This document shows positions 29,851-40,018 of a stretch of DNA of 64,000 nt, one piece after another; positions within the stretch are counted from its first letter, which is position 1, and each line of letters starts with the position of its first letter. A model generated the notes under the pieces. That model saw only the letters and a program-made list of their open reading frames with translations, did no database searches and had not been told where the DNA came from. A program made the translations under genes and the position numbers. The DNA comes from an uncultured Pseudomonadales bacterium. GTDB taxonomy: Bacteria > Pseudomonadota > Gammaproteobacteria > Pseudomonadales > Azotimanducaceae. Location of the stretch: positions 1-64,000 of the forward strand of contig CALHVX010000025.1 of assembly GCA_938036875.1 (NCBI GenBank), read 5' to 3'.

Positions 29851-32484
29851 ATGACAGCGACTACTAGATATCATCTTGCAACTATTATGTGGCTCGCGTT
29901 AGCGGCTGTATGTGGTGTGGTTCTCACTCTTGCCGGTATTTATCTCTACCTAAGCCCGCAGCTTCCACCAGCCGAAAACTACCGCGAGGTCCGTTTAGAA
30001 ACACCGCTTCGCGTGTACAGCAACGATGGTGCGTTGCTTGCTGAGTTTGGCGAGCGGCGCTCTATACCATTGCGTTTTGAAGAGATCCCAAAAGACTTCA
30101 TCAACGCGTTGCTAGACACCGAGGACAAACGTTTCTACGAACACAGCGGCATCGACTACATATCGCTGGCTAACGACTCCGTTCAGTTGCTGATGAACCG
30201 CGGCGAGATAAAATCAGGCGCCAGCACAATCACAATGCAACTGTCGCGCAACATCTCGTTTTCGTTAGAGCAAACGTTCATCCGTAAGTTTAAAGAGATG
30301 TTGCTAGCCTTAAAGATTGAGCAAGCGCTGACCAAAGACGAGATTTTGGCGCTCTATATCAATGCTGTGCCATACGGCAAACGCGCCTACGGCGCGCAAG
30401 CGGCCGCTTACACCTATTACGGCAAGCCCTTAACCGAGTTGTCACTTGCACAACTCGCTATGTTGGCGGGCATACCTCAAGCACCCAGCGCAGGCAATCC
30501 GGTCAACGGCCCAGAACGCGCGCTCCGGCGCCGCAACCTAGTCCTTACGCGGATGCTTGAGCAAGGTTCCATTACGCCAGCTCAACACGCCCAGGCAACG
30601 GCCGAACCAATGGCAGCACGAGTGCACGAACGCGAACTCGATGTGCCAGCGCCCTACGTTGCCGAATGGGTGCGCAGACAACTCATTGGCCGCTATCCCG
30701 ATCTCTACACGGCAGGCTACGAGGTTCACACAACCATCAAGTCCAACTTGCAGAAAAGCGCAACCAAATCCCTGCGCAAAGGCCTGATGGCATACGATGA
30801 GAAGCACGGGTACCGCGGGCCTGAAGCAAACCTGCGCGACACAGAAACCAACACAACGCCTCCCGACAGCACAGACACCGCTAGCAACGCGTTGATAGAG
30901 CTCGCCACCACAACGCTTGCCAAGACCAAAGTGGTTGGCGAGTTACAACCCGCCGTTGTGCTGGCCGTAGATGCCACGCAAGCCATTGCGCTGCTAGCGT
31001 CGGGTGAGCAAATCAGCTTGCCCATGGCCGCTATGGAATGGGCCAGACCATATGAGTCGGTCAACGTCAGAGGCCCTGCACCCACGGAACCCAGCGCCGT
31101 GGTTACGGTTGGCGATCTGATTCGGGTTATGCCCGGCACCTTAGCCCAAGAGATACGCAGCCCCAAAGAGCCGGAGGAAGGCGTTGAGCCAACCGACCCG
31201 CTGCCTTGGGTTTTGACCCAAGTGCCAGAAGTTCAAGGCGCTTTAGTCTCGTTAGACCCCAATACCGGCGCGGTGGTTGCTCTGGAAGGCGGGTTCGACT
31301 TTGGGCTAAGCCAATTCAACCATGCACTGCAAGCCGCTCGCCAACCCGGGTCTAGCTTCAAACCTTTTGTCTACTCAGCAGCGCTAGCAAACAACGTGAC
31401 GCCGGCTAGCATTTTTATGGACGCACCCCTGGTGTTTGAAGACGATGCTTTAGAAACCCAGTACCGACCGGACAACGACAACAAACGCTACAACGGCCCA
31501 ACTCGCCTGCGCGAGGCTTTGTATCGGTCGATCAACCTTGTCTCCATTCGGGTAATGCTAAAAATTGGTGCACGCGCCGTGCTCAACCACATCAAAGACT
31601 TTGGGTTTGATACTCGCAACTTCCCAAAGAGCACCCAACTCGCCATCGGCGGTGGCAAAATGGCGGTGACCCCACTACAAAATGCAAGCGCCTACGCCGT
31701 GTTTGCTAACGGTGGCTATCGGGTCGAGCCTTACATTGTCGACCGTGTTATCGACAGCAGAGGCAAGCTGCTGCAGTCGGCAACCCCAATGCGCATTTGC
31801 TCTGAATGTGAAGCACCAAAGCAAGAGCTAGAGCTAGGAGACGATGACGCCGACGGGCAATTGAGCCATTGTCCTGGCCAAACATCAGAAGAAGCCGCTG
31901 AACCCGATACAAACAAGAGCGCCAACGACGAGGTCCCAAGCACCGAAATTTTCACCGCCACAACAGAGCAGCAACCACAATTCGTTTGCGCTAATCGTGT
32001 ACTAGATGCACGCAACGCCTACATCACCAACACGATGCTACGCGACGTTGTGCAACGCGGCACCGGGCGACGCGCTCGAGTACTGGAGCGTGCGGATCTT
32101 GGTGGCAAGACGGGAACCACCAACGACGCAGCTGACACTTGGTTCAACGGGTTCTCTCAAGACTTGGTTAGCACTGTCTGGGTTGGCTTTAGCAACTTTG
32201 ATCCACTCGGCGCTCGCGCATACGGCAGCAACACGCCACTGCCTATCTGGGTTGACTACATGCGGACCGCACTAGCAGAGCAAGAAGCACGACCTCTTGC
32301 GCAACCACCAGGTGTCGTTGTTGTTAAGATCGATCCAGAAACTGGTGAAGCAGCCACACCAGGCCAACCCGGCACTATCTTTGAATACTTCTACGCCGAG
32401 AACGCGCCAAAAGTTCAAACGCAAAACGCCAGCCAACCTCGCAACGAGTCAGGTACTGACTTTAAGCCGATTGATATTTTTTAG
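29851..32484 (+). CDS. mrcA: Penicillin-binding protein 1A
   Basis: GT51 'DTEDKRFYEHSGID...GASTITMQLSRNI', transpeptidase 'ARQPGSSFKPFVY', 'GKTGTTNDAADTWFNGF'; start uncertain (ORF opens at 29803). Confidence 0.93.
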   Translation: MTATTRYHLATIMWLALAAVCGVVLTLAGIYLYLSPQLPPAENYREVRLETPLRVYSNDGALLAEFGERRSIPLRFEEIPKDFINALLDTEDKRFYEHSGIDYISLANDSVQLLMNRGEIKSGASTITMQLSRNISFSLEQTFIRKFKEMLLALKIEQALTKDEILALYINAVPYGKRAYGAQAAAYTYYGKPLTELSLAQLAMLAGIPQAPSAGNPVNGPERALRRRNLVLTRMLEQGSITPAQHAQATAEPMAARVHERELDVPAPYVAEWVRRQLIGRYPDLYTAGYEVHTTIKSNLQKSATKSLRKGLMAYDEKHGYRGPEANLRDTETNTTPPDSTDTASNALIELATTTLAKTKVVGELQPAVVLAVDATQAIALLASGEQISLPMAAMEWARPYESVNVRGPAPTEPSAVVTVGDLIRVMPGTLAQEIRSPKEPEEGVEPTDPLPWVLTQVPEVQGALVSLDPNTGAVVALEGGFDFGLSQFNHALQAARQPGSSFKPFVYSAALANNVTPASIFMDAPLVFEDDALETQYRPDNDNKRYNGPTRLREALYRSINLVSIRVMLKIGARAVLNHIKDFGFDTRNFPKSTQLAIGGGKMAVTPLQNASAYAVFANGGYRVEPYIVDRVIDSRGKLLQSATPMRICSECEAPKQELELGDDDADGQLSHCPGQTSEEAAEPDTNKSANDEVPSTEIFTATTEQQPQFVCANRVLDARNAYITNTMLRDVVQRGTGRRARVLERADLGGKTGTTNDAADTWFNGFSQDLVSTVWVGFSNFDPLGARAYGSNTPLPIWVDYMRTALAEQEARPLAQPPGVVVVKIDPETGEAATPGQPGTIFEYFYAENAPKVQTQNASQPRNESGTDFKPIDIF

Positions 32485-32501
32485 ATCCGAAGCTAACCGA
32501 A

Positions 32502-33986
32502 CTACTGGATGAGCTTGATGCGGTCGCCCGCGCGAGGCTCACCGTTTGGATGGTGCCCATTGAGCAACCTTAAGATTCCTTCACCATCACCTTGGATGGA
32601 CGCTTTGGCAGCCAAGCTTCGATAAGTATCACCAGGCTTGGCGGTAATCACCTTAATGCTCTGATGGTTGGCCACCCGTAAATCTGCCGGCGTCATGGTG
32701 CGCAACGACTGCAAGGTTTGGTCAAAGCCTGTTTTAAACTGCTCCAAATCGCCGTTTGCACCTACCTCACCTTGAAACACATAGACGCTAGTATCTTTGT
32801 AGACCACCGCAATCTTTCGAAGCTGGGTGCCACCGGCTGCCACTTTGATCTCCCCAACAAAAGCCTTAGAGCCGTTTACCTCGATGGCCGTGCCATTGAT
32901 GACATCGTCACGACGCAGGGTCTTTTTTATGTACTCTTCTGGCGACTGCTCTTCTGTTGGCGGATTCTGCCGCTGCAGCGTGATGCGCGCATCGGTGGTT
33001 CGACTCATCACTTCGGCGGCGCTGTTGTTTACGCTCCAGTCTTTAGGAAAGGTCACCACTACCCGCAAGCTGCCGTTGTAGTACACGCCATCTTTGACCA
33101 AACCGGTTGCCGCTTCATCTCCGTACACCAAACCATCCATCAACGCCCAAAAATCTCCGGCCGGCTCCGCTAGCAGATCGGGCATTAGGTGCAGCGATTG
33201 TTGCACCAGCTCGTGCAAGCGTTTGTCGTTCTTTGGGTGGGTGGTTGATAAACCATGGTAAACGGTTGGCCGCGCGCTCACCGACTTTTGATACAGCTCG
33301 TTATCTTTGAGGGTTTGGATCGCCTCGATCATAGCGTGCGGGTTGTAGCCGGCACGGGTCAAAAAGTTTGCGCTGTACTCATCAGATTCCAGCTCATTGG
33401 CTCGGCCGTAACCTGCTTGCACGGTGCCGGCTAAGGTATTGGTTAAATCCCAGATGGCCGTTGTGCCGGTTGCCAGTGCACCTAGCCAGCCGCCGATCTC
33501 TGAAAGAAACCCGTTACGCCTGCGCTTGGAGCTGTGTTTTCCAATCACGTGACCAATCTCGTGTCCGATGACGGCGGCCAACTCATCTTCTGAGCGCATC
33601 AGGCCGATCAAGCCTCGGTTAACAAAAATAAATTCATCACCGTAAGTAAACGCATTCACCGCCGGGTTATCTGTCACCACAAAGGTGTAGTTGCGCCCAG
33701 CGTGGCTGCTCTGCGCAACCAAACGCTCACCAATGGCGGTGACATAGTCTTGCCAAGCATCATCGCTGTAGATGAGCTCTTTTTCGCGCATCTCTTGATA
33801 CACCTTAGCGCCAGGGCCTGCCCAAGCTGGTCCACTCAAACTGCCAACAATGAGCAGCACACCCAGCAGGTTCAAGCCGGTCCACACCGAGCGCTTTTGA
33901 GCCAGCCGACCACCACCAGACGATGCCAACCCGGTGCTCAACCTTCGATGATAAGTTTCGGTTCTGCGCAAACTAGCCTCAAACAA
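32502..33986 (-). CDS. M48-family metalloprotease with C-terminal LysM-like segment
   Basis: 'AAVIGHEIGHVIGKH', 'ELESDEYSANFLTRAGYNP', C-terminal 'TAKPGDTYRSLAAKA...GDRIKLIQ'. Confidence 0.88.
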   Translation of the reverse strand: MFEASLRRTETYHRRLSTGLASSGGGRLAQKRSVWTGLNLLGVLLIVGSLSGPAWAGPGAKVYQEMREKELIYSDDAWQDYVTAIGERLVAQSSHAGRNYTFVVTDNPAVNAFTYGDEFIFVNRGLIGLMRSEDELAAVIGHEIGHVIGKHSSKRRRNGFLSEIGGWLGALATGTTAIWDLTNTLAGTVQAGYGRANELESDEYSANFLTRAGYNPHAMIEAIQTLKDNELYQKSVSARPTVYHGLSTTHPKNDKRLHELVQQSLHLMPDLLAEPAGDFWALMDGLVYGDEAATGLVKDGVYYNGSLRVVVTFPKDWSVNNSAAEVMSRTTDARITLQRQNPPTEEQSPEEYIKKTLRRDDVINGTAIEVNGSKAFVGEIKVAAGGTQLRKIAVVYKDTSVYVFQGEVGANGDLEQFKTGFDQTLQSLRTMTPADLRVANHQSIKVITAKPGDTYRSLAAKASIQGDGEGILRLLNGHHPNGEPRAGDRIKLIQ

Positions 33987-34108
33987 ATTTCACTCTTCTA
34001 TAGACCCCAGAATATGCCTGGGTTCCGCTGAATTTGCGATGAACAAAGGGTCACACCGGCCCTAGCAACCACGTAGAATGGGCGTTTTCAGGGTCTGGGG
34101 AGACCAAC

Positions 34109-36094
34109 ATGCGCCATTCACTATCCATTGCAGCCCTTGCTGCAATAGGCACCTTGCTAGTAGTCACTGGCTGTTCAGAGCCCAATAAACCAGCTACCTC
34201 CACACCAAGCGCTGCCGCTGGCGGCGTGCCTACCGAGGCACAAAGCCGCGACCGCTGCAGCAACTTTACCGCCACCCGCCAGCCTTTGTTCGGCGACCTG
34301 CACGTCCATACCAGCTTATCTTTTGATGCAGCGGCGAATAGCACTGGCGCCACACCAGCAGACGCCCAGCGTTACGCCCAAGGTGAAGCAATCCCCTTCT
34401 TCCCTATCAACGACGCCGGTAAACCCATAGGCACCGCCCAAATTGATCGACCGTTGGACTTCTTGGCCGTTACCGATCACGGCGAGTTCCTAGGGGAAAG
34501 GGCTCTATGCCGCACCCCGGGCTCGCCGGTGTATGACGGCACCTTTTGCACCAACTTTAGAGCCGACCAACGCCAAGGCATGATGATGCTGGGCACTGTG
34601 ATCACCACCGAGACCCCCAAGCGCATCGCGGCGGTCTGCGGTGAGGACGGCAGCAACTGCCCTGAGTTTGCAAAAGGCCCATGGCAAGAGGTTCAAGATG
34701 CAGCCAACACCGCAAACACCCCCTGCGAATTCACCAGCTTTGTCGCCTACGAGTACACGGGCACACCGGGAACCTCCAACTACCATCGCAACGTGATTTT
34801 TCGCGATGAAAACGTACCTGGCGCACCGGTTAGCTATGTTGAAGCCCCGATCGACAGCAAACTCTGGGCAGGCCTGGAAGCGGTTTGTCTGGAGGCCGAC
34901 GGCTGTGACTACCTGACCATCCCCCATAACACCAACCTGGCAAACGGCCGTATGGCCCCCTATCGCAAGCTGCCGGACACCACCGCCGCTAAACAAGCCT
35001 ATGCAGCCGCCCGCTTACGCCGCGAGCCGATCATGGAGATATTCCAACACAAAGGCAGCTCAGAGTGTGTCAACGGTCTGAGCAGCATCTTTGGTGCACC
35101 GGACGAACTCTGCGACATCGAAGCCGTGCGGCGCATGGGCGAAGAGAAAACCTACGCCACGCGGACCTTGAAAGACGGCGAGCTGGAGCTAGGCCAAGCC
35201 TCTGAGATCACCTCCGAATGTAAGCCCAACGAAGTGGGCGCCAACGGCATGTTAGGTGCAGGCTGCATCCACCCTACGGACTTCCAACGTTCCGCCTTGT
35301 TAGTTGGGCTGGTTGAGGAGCAAAAAATCGGCCTAAACCCCATTAAACTCGGCGTGATCGGATCAACCGATACCCACACCGCAACGGCGGGCGGCGTTAC
35401 CGAATCCACTTGGGGCGGCGCGGTCACCGGCGAAGCCAACCCAGCAGAGCGTTTGCAGCCCGGCTTGCTAACCTCAGGCATCGACGGCAACCCCGGTGGC
35501 TTGGCCGGCATTTGGGCCACCGAAAACACGCGCAACGCTGTGTTTGACGCCATGCTTCGCCGGGAAGTGTTTGGCACCTCCGGTCCACGCATTGTGCCTC
35601 GCTTGTTTGCTGCCTGGGACTTGGCTCCAGATCTGTGTGATAACACTGACCGCGACCAAATTGCAGATGCCGCTGGGGTCCCCATGGGGGGCGATCTAAC
35701 GGCGCCAGCCGCCAAAGCAGAAGGCCAAAGCGGACCTTCTTTTCTGGCCCACGCTAGCAAAGACCCTGCAGGTCGGGATCTCACCGAGCTTCATCTAATC
35801 AAAGGTTGGATCGGTGCAAACGGTGAGATGACCACCAAGGTCATTGAGTTGGCCAACGCGGCCACGGGTGCAAACGCACTATGTGCGGTGTACACCGATC
35901 CAGAGTTTGATCCAAAGCTATCGGCTTACTACTACCTCAGAGCGGTTGAGGGTGAATCGCCGCGCTGGCATACCTTTGACTGCAAGCAGCTACCCGAAGA
36001 GGTTCAGCCAGAAGTTTGCCGGTCAGAGCAATACCCAAAGATGATTCGTGAGATGGCTTGGACATCACCCATTTGGTACGAGCGCATCCAATAG
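34109..36094 (+). CDS. DUF3604-type secreted lipoprotein
   Basis: Lipobox 'LLVVTGCSEP', 'PLFGDLHVHTSLSFDA', 'LGVIGSTDTHTATAGGVTE', 'ASKDPAGRDLTELHLIKGWI'. Confidence 0.8.
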   Translation: MRHSLSIAALAAIGTLLVVTGCSEPNKPATSTPSAAAGGVPTEAQSRDRCSNFTATRQPLFGDLHVHTSLSFDAAANSTGATPADAQRYAQGEAIPFFPINDAGKPIGTAQIDRPLDFLAVTDHGEFLGERALCRTPGSPVYDGTFCTNFRADQRQGMMMLGTVITTETPKRIAAVCGEDGSNCPEFAKGPWQEVQDAANTANTPCEFTSFVAYEYTGTPGTSNYHRNVIFRDENVPGAPVSYVEAPIDSKLWAGLEAVCLEADGCDYLTIPHNTNLANGRMAPYRKLPDTTAAKQAYAAARLRREPIMEIFQHKGSSECVNGLSSIFGAPDELCDIEAVRRMGEEKTYATRTLKDGELELGQASEITSECKPNEVGANGMLGAGCIHPTDFQRSALLVGLVEEQKIGLNPIKLGVIGSTDTHTATAGGVTESTWGGAVTGEANPAERLQPGLLTSGIDGNPGGLAGIWATENTRNAVFDAMLRREVFGTSGPRIVPRLFAAWDLAPDLCDNTDRDQIADAAGVPMGGDLTAPAAKAEGQSGPSFLAHASKDPAGRDLTELHLIKGWIGANGEMTTKVIELANAATGANALCAVYTDPEFDPKLSAYYYLRAVEGESPRWHTFDCKQLPEEVQPEVCRSEQYPKMIREMAWTSPIWYERIQ

Positions 36095-36127
36095 CAACAG
36101 CCTTGCACCAAGTAAAAAGCCACCCAC

Positions 36128-36159
36128 AAAAAAGCCCCGCCATCTGGCAGGGCTTTTTT
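36128..36159. terminator. Bidirectional rho-independent terminator
   Basis: AAAAAAGCCCCGCCATCTGGCAGGGCTTTTTT between convergent genes. Confidence 0.88.
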
Positions 36160-36181
36160 GATCCAGCGAGGACGTGCCTTG

Positions 36182-36424
36182 TTAGCTTTCGGCTGGTGCG
36201 TCTTCCGCTTTGGCAGTTGTCGAGCGGCTGGTGAAACGCTTACGGAAGCGTTCAACTCGGCCACCAGAATCTAGAATCTTCTGTTTACCCGTATAAAACG
36301 GATGGCAAGCCGAGCACACATCCAAGTGAATATCTTCACAGAGGGTGGAGCGTGTCTCGATAACATTACCGCAGCTACAGGTCGCTTTGATCTCGCTGTA
36401 CTGGGGATGGATTTCCGGTTTCAT
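36182..36424 (-). CDS. rpmE: 50S ribosomal protein L31
   Basis: '[27 protein letters not shown]...[27 protein letters not shown]' (Cys-containing type). Confidence 0.95.
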   Translation of the reverse strand: MKPEIHPQYSEIKATCSCGNVIETRSTLCEDIHLDVCSACHPFYTGKQKILDSGGRVERFRKRFTSRSTTAKAEDAPAES

Positions 36425-36547
36425 AGTTACTGACTCCTCAAGGGGCGCGAAGTCTACCAGAAGCTAGATATGGAGCAAGTATCCGCACAAGATTCACCCC
36501 ACAGATTCGCTCTACTGGGCCCTAGCTTGGAGTAATATCTGCGCCCC

Positions 36548-38812
36548 ATGCCCAAAAATGACCTAATCAGTGCCCTAACCAGCCCCCTGGCTGAGGAGGG
36601 TACAGCCGAGCAGCCCAGCAGAACCCTAGTCCGGGTCGCTTTGCCCGTGCCTGTGCATACCTTGTTTGACTATTTTGTCCCCTCTGATCAGGTTCAGCCC
36701 GAGCTAGGCAGCCGGGTCAGCGTGCCCTTTGGGCCCCGCAAGCTGATTGGGGTCTGCGTTGCTCTCAACCCTAGCGACGCCCACCAAAAGCCACGCGCAA
36801 TCCACAAGGTCCTAGACAGCAGCGCTTTGGTTGATGCCAACCTACGCGGCATGGCCCAGTGGTTGTCCGATTATTACCATCACCCGCTGGGAGAGGTTTA
36901 CGCAACACTGCTACCGGGTGCCGCGCGCAAGGGCAGCCCAACCACCGCGCCCACCCAGCCGGCTTGGCAAGCCGATACAGCGCCGCAAGACCTAGCCCGA
37001 GCGCCAAAGCAACTGGCGCTCTATGAGTTTATTCGTCAAGCGAGTGCACCCGTTACCCGAGATACGCTAATCGCTAATGGCTTCAGCAGCGCCCTACTCA
37101 ATACCTTGACCAAACGCGGTGGTCTGACCAAAGTCGAAGTGCCCAAGAGCCCACCCGGGCAGCCAGCAGCGCCGGATACTTTGGAAACCCCGCTTAAGCT
37201 GAACAGCGAGCAAAACGCGGCGCTAACGGCTCTTCGAGCGAATACCGGCTATCGAACCATTTTGCTGGATGGCGTAACTGGTAGCGGAAAAACTGAGGTG
37301 TACCTGCAGTTCATCGCGGACATCATTGCCGGGGGCCAACAGGCGCTGGTCTTAGTGCCTGAGATTGCCCTCACCCCACAAACGGTGGGCCGCTTTCAGC
37401 GCCGCTTTGGCAATGCGGCAGCGCTGCATTCCCAGCTCGGTGACAATGAACGTTGGCAAATTTGGCTCGGCTGCCGGGACGGCAGCATTCCGGTTGTTAT
37501 TGGGACCCGCTCAGCGGCGCTAACCCCCTTTGCCAACCTCGGGCTCATTGTGGTGGACGAAGAGCACGACGGTTCGTTTAAGCAAACGGATGGCTTGCGC
37601 TACTCAGCCCGAGATTTATCGGTTAAACGAGCGCACGATTTAGGGATACCTTTGCTGCTGGGCAGCGCTACCCCAGCGTTGGAGTCCTTATATAACGCTA
37701 AGCAAGGTCGCTACCAACACCTGCATCTGACCGAAAGAGCGGGCGGCGCAGCCTTACCTACCTACCGCGTGCTCGACATTCGCGGGCAGCAGGCCAAAGA
37801 CGGTATCAGCGAGCCATTGAAGCGGGTTATTCGCCAACACCTGGATGCAGGCAACCAAGCCTTGCTCTTCATCAATCGGCGCGGTTACTCACCCAGCCTG
37901 CTGTGCAACAGTTGCGGGGTGGCCTGCACTTGTGCGGATTGCGACCTCCCCATGACCTATCACCGCAAAACCGCACACCGCAACGCAGAGCATCTAGCCT
38001 GCCACCACTGTTCACGCCAACAAGGCATCCCCGAACAGTGCACCAGCTGCGGGCTTGCCGCGCTGCAGCCCGTGGGCGTTGGCACCCAACGTACAGAGCA
38101 AGGGGTAGCCGAGGCTTTTCCTGATGTCCCCATCTACCGCATCGATCGAGATACGGTGCGCAGCGCTAGAGCGTTAGAAGCCCAATTTGCCGCCATTCGA
38201 GGGGGGCAACCGGCCTTGCTCGTCGGCACCCAAATGCTCGCCAAAGGCCATCACTTTCCAGATGTCACCTTGGTTGGTGTGCTCAACGCTGATGCGGGCT
38301 TTGCGTCTGCAGACTTTCGTGCGCCTGAGCGGACCGCAGCGCTAATAGTCCAGGTTGCTGGGCGCGCGGGTCGCGAAGAGAAAAAAGGTGAGGTTTGGAT
38401 TCAAACCATGCAACCCGAAAGCCCCATGCTGCAAGCTCTGGTTACCGAAGGTTACTCCGGCTTCGCAGCCCGGGAGCTGGCGCAACGCAGCGCTGCAGGG
38501 TTACCGCCGGCCGCCTACATGACGCTAGTCAGGGCGGAAAGCGAAGACGCCAACATTGCTGGACAGTTTTTGACCCAGCTTGCTGCCCAGCTCACCCAGC
38601 AAGCGGCTCAAGCAGAGCTGACCCAAGTGCAAATTATGGGACCGGTACCGGCACCTATACCGCGGGTTAGTGGACGCATACGCCTCCAGCTACTCATCCT
38701 GAGCGACGAACGCCGCAGCTTGCATCGCCTCTTAACCGGTTTGCGCGACGCACCCAAGACGCCAAGCAACCTGCGCTGGTCTGTTGATGTCGATCCCTAT
38801 GATGCCTTTTAG
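36548..38812 (+). CDS. priA: Primosomal protein N' (replication restart helicase)
   Basis: 'LLDGVTGSGKTEVYLQ', 'VDEEHDGSFKQ', Cys-rich zinc region 'CNSCGVACTCADCDLPMTYH...CHHC...CTSCG'. Confidence 0.96.
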   Translation: MPKNDLISALTSPLAEEGTAEQPSRTLVRVALPVPVHTLFDYFVPSDQVQPELGSRVSVPFGPRKLIGVCVALNPSDAHQKPRAIHKVLDSSALVDANLRGMAQWLSDYYHHPLGEVYATLLPGAARKGSPTTAPTQPAWQADTAPQDLARAPKQLALYEFIRQASAPVTRDTLIANGFSSALLNTLTKRGGLTKVEVPKSPPGQPAAPDTLETPLKLNSEQNAALTALRANTGYRTILLDGVTGSGKTEVYLQFIADIIAGGQQALVLVPEIALTPQTVGRFQRRFGNAAALHSQLGDNERWQIWLGCRDGSIPVVIGTRSAALTPFANLGLIVVDEEHDGSFKQTDGLRYSARDLSVKRAHDLGIPLLLGSATPALESLYNAKQGRYQHLHLTERAGGAALPTYRVLDIRGQQAKDGISEPLKRVIRQHLDAGNQALLFINRRGYSPSLLCNSCGVACTCADCDLPMTYHRKTAHRNAEHLACHHCSRQQGIPEQCTSCGLAALQPVGVGTQRTEQGVAEAFPDVPIYRIDRDTVRSARALEAQFAAIRGGQPALLVGTQMLAKGHHFPDVTLVGVLNADAGFASADFRAPERTAALIVQVAGRAGREEKKGEVWIQTMQPESPMLQALVTEGYSGFAARELAQRSAAGLPPAAYMTLVRAESEDANIAGQFLTQLAAQLTQQAAQAELTQVQIMGPVPAPIPRVSGRIRLQLLILSDERRSLHRLLTGLRDAPKTPSNLRWSVDVDPYDAF

Positions 38813-38847
38813 ATGCGTTCTACAGACAGCTTCCCTATGATGCGCGC

Positions 38848-39441
38848 ATGCGAAAAGACTTTGCCAACAGCAGTGCCCGTAAACAGCCCGCCCGCAAAGG
38901 GGCAGCTAAGAAAGGCCGCAAAAAGCAGGCGCCAAGCCGTTGGTTTCACGCACCAAGCTTTAGCGGTGGCATGATTTTGGGGGCACTGCTGGTCTTGGGT
39001 GGTGCGTACCTGCCCGAGCTACTGCCTTATGTGCTGCCAAAGGATACTCAAGGTAGCGTTGCCAGCAACAATCCAGCAAGCACTCCGGAACCCCAGGTCA
39101 CCTTCGAATTTGATGACATGTTGCGCAATGACGAGGTTGATGCAGATGGCAGCCTGTACGTCGATCCAAGCGTGGCGGCGCAGGCAAAGGCAAATCCAGA
39201 TGAGTATCTTTTGCAGGCTGCCTCATTCCGAGAAGGGGATGATGCCGATACGCTGCGAGCAAGCCTGCTGCTAGACAACATGCCAGCCGCCACCGACATA
39301 GTGTCATTGGCTTCTGGTCGCTGGTATCGAGTGACCGTTGGGCCTTTCGCCTCACGCACTCAAGCACAACGTGCGGTTACCGAGCTACGCGAGCGCAACT
39401 TATCCCCCATGTGGATCAAGCGCAAAGTTGACCCCAACTAA
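38848..39441 (+). CDS. SPOR-domain membrane protein (FtsN-like)
   Basis: Basic N-terminus, one TM, C-terminal 'YLLQAASFREGDDADTLRASLLLDNMPA...WYRVTVGPFASRTQAQRA'. Confidence 0.85.
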   Translation: MRKDFANSSARKQPARKGAAKKGRKKQAPSRWFHAPSFSGGMILGALLVLGGAYLPELLPYVLPKDTQGSVASNNPASTPEPQVTFEFDDMLRNDEVDADGSLYVDPSVAAQAKANPDEYLLQAASFREGDDADTLRASLLLDNMPAATDIVSLASGRWYRVTVGPFASRTQAQRAVTELRERNLSPMWIKRKVDPN

Positions 39442-39469
39442 ACGGATACACCAAACGGAACCCTAGGCA

Positions 39470-40018
39470 ATGCCCATAGAACCCTTACATGGCACCACCG
39501 TTATCTCGGTACGGCGCCACAACCGTGTTGCCATCGGTGGCGACGGCCAGCTAACCCAAGGCAACAGCATCTTAAAAGGCAACGGTCGCAAGGTACGCTG
39601 GTTGCACGACAACAAAGTGCTTGCTGGCTTTGCTGGCGGCACCGCAGACGCCTTCACCTTGTTTGAACGCTTTGAGGCCTCGCTAGAAAAATACCAAGGG
39701 CAGCTCACCCGCGCGGCGGTGGAGCTTGCTAAAGATTGGCGCTCTGACCGCGCCTTGCGCCAACTAGAAGCCCTGCTATTGGTGGCTGATGAAACCACCA
39801 CCCTGCTTATCTCAGGTACTGGGGATGTCATTGAGCCCGACGGCGGCATATTGGCCATCGGTTCGGGCGGACCCTTTGCCCAAGCGGCGGCCCGGGCGCT
39901 ATTGGAAAACACCGAGCTTGAAGCCCAAGAGATTGTGGCCAAAGCGCTACAGATAGCAGCGGACACCTGCATCTATACTAACGAACACCACACAATAGAG
40001 GTGCTAGACGCGACATGA
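39470..40018 (+). CDS. hslV: ATP-dependent protease subunit HslV
   Basis: 'GTTVISVRR...[24 protein letters not shown]...[18 protein letters not shown]'. Confidence 0.96.
   Translation: MPIEPLHGTTVISVRRHNRVAIGGDGQLTQGNSILKGNGRKVRWLHDNKVLAGFAGGTADAFTLFERFEASLEKYQGQLTRAAVELAKDWRSDRALRQLEALLLVADETTTLLISGTGDVIEPDGGILAIGSGGPFAQAAARALLENTELEAQEIVAKALQIAADTCIYTNEHHTIEVLDAT

Noticed and set aside
35152-35784. 210-aa minus-strand ORF inside the DUF3604 gene
   Set aside because: Antisense shadow; no recognisable motifs.
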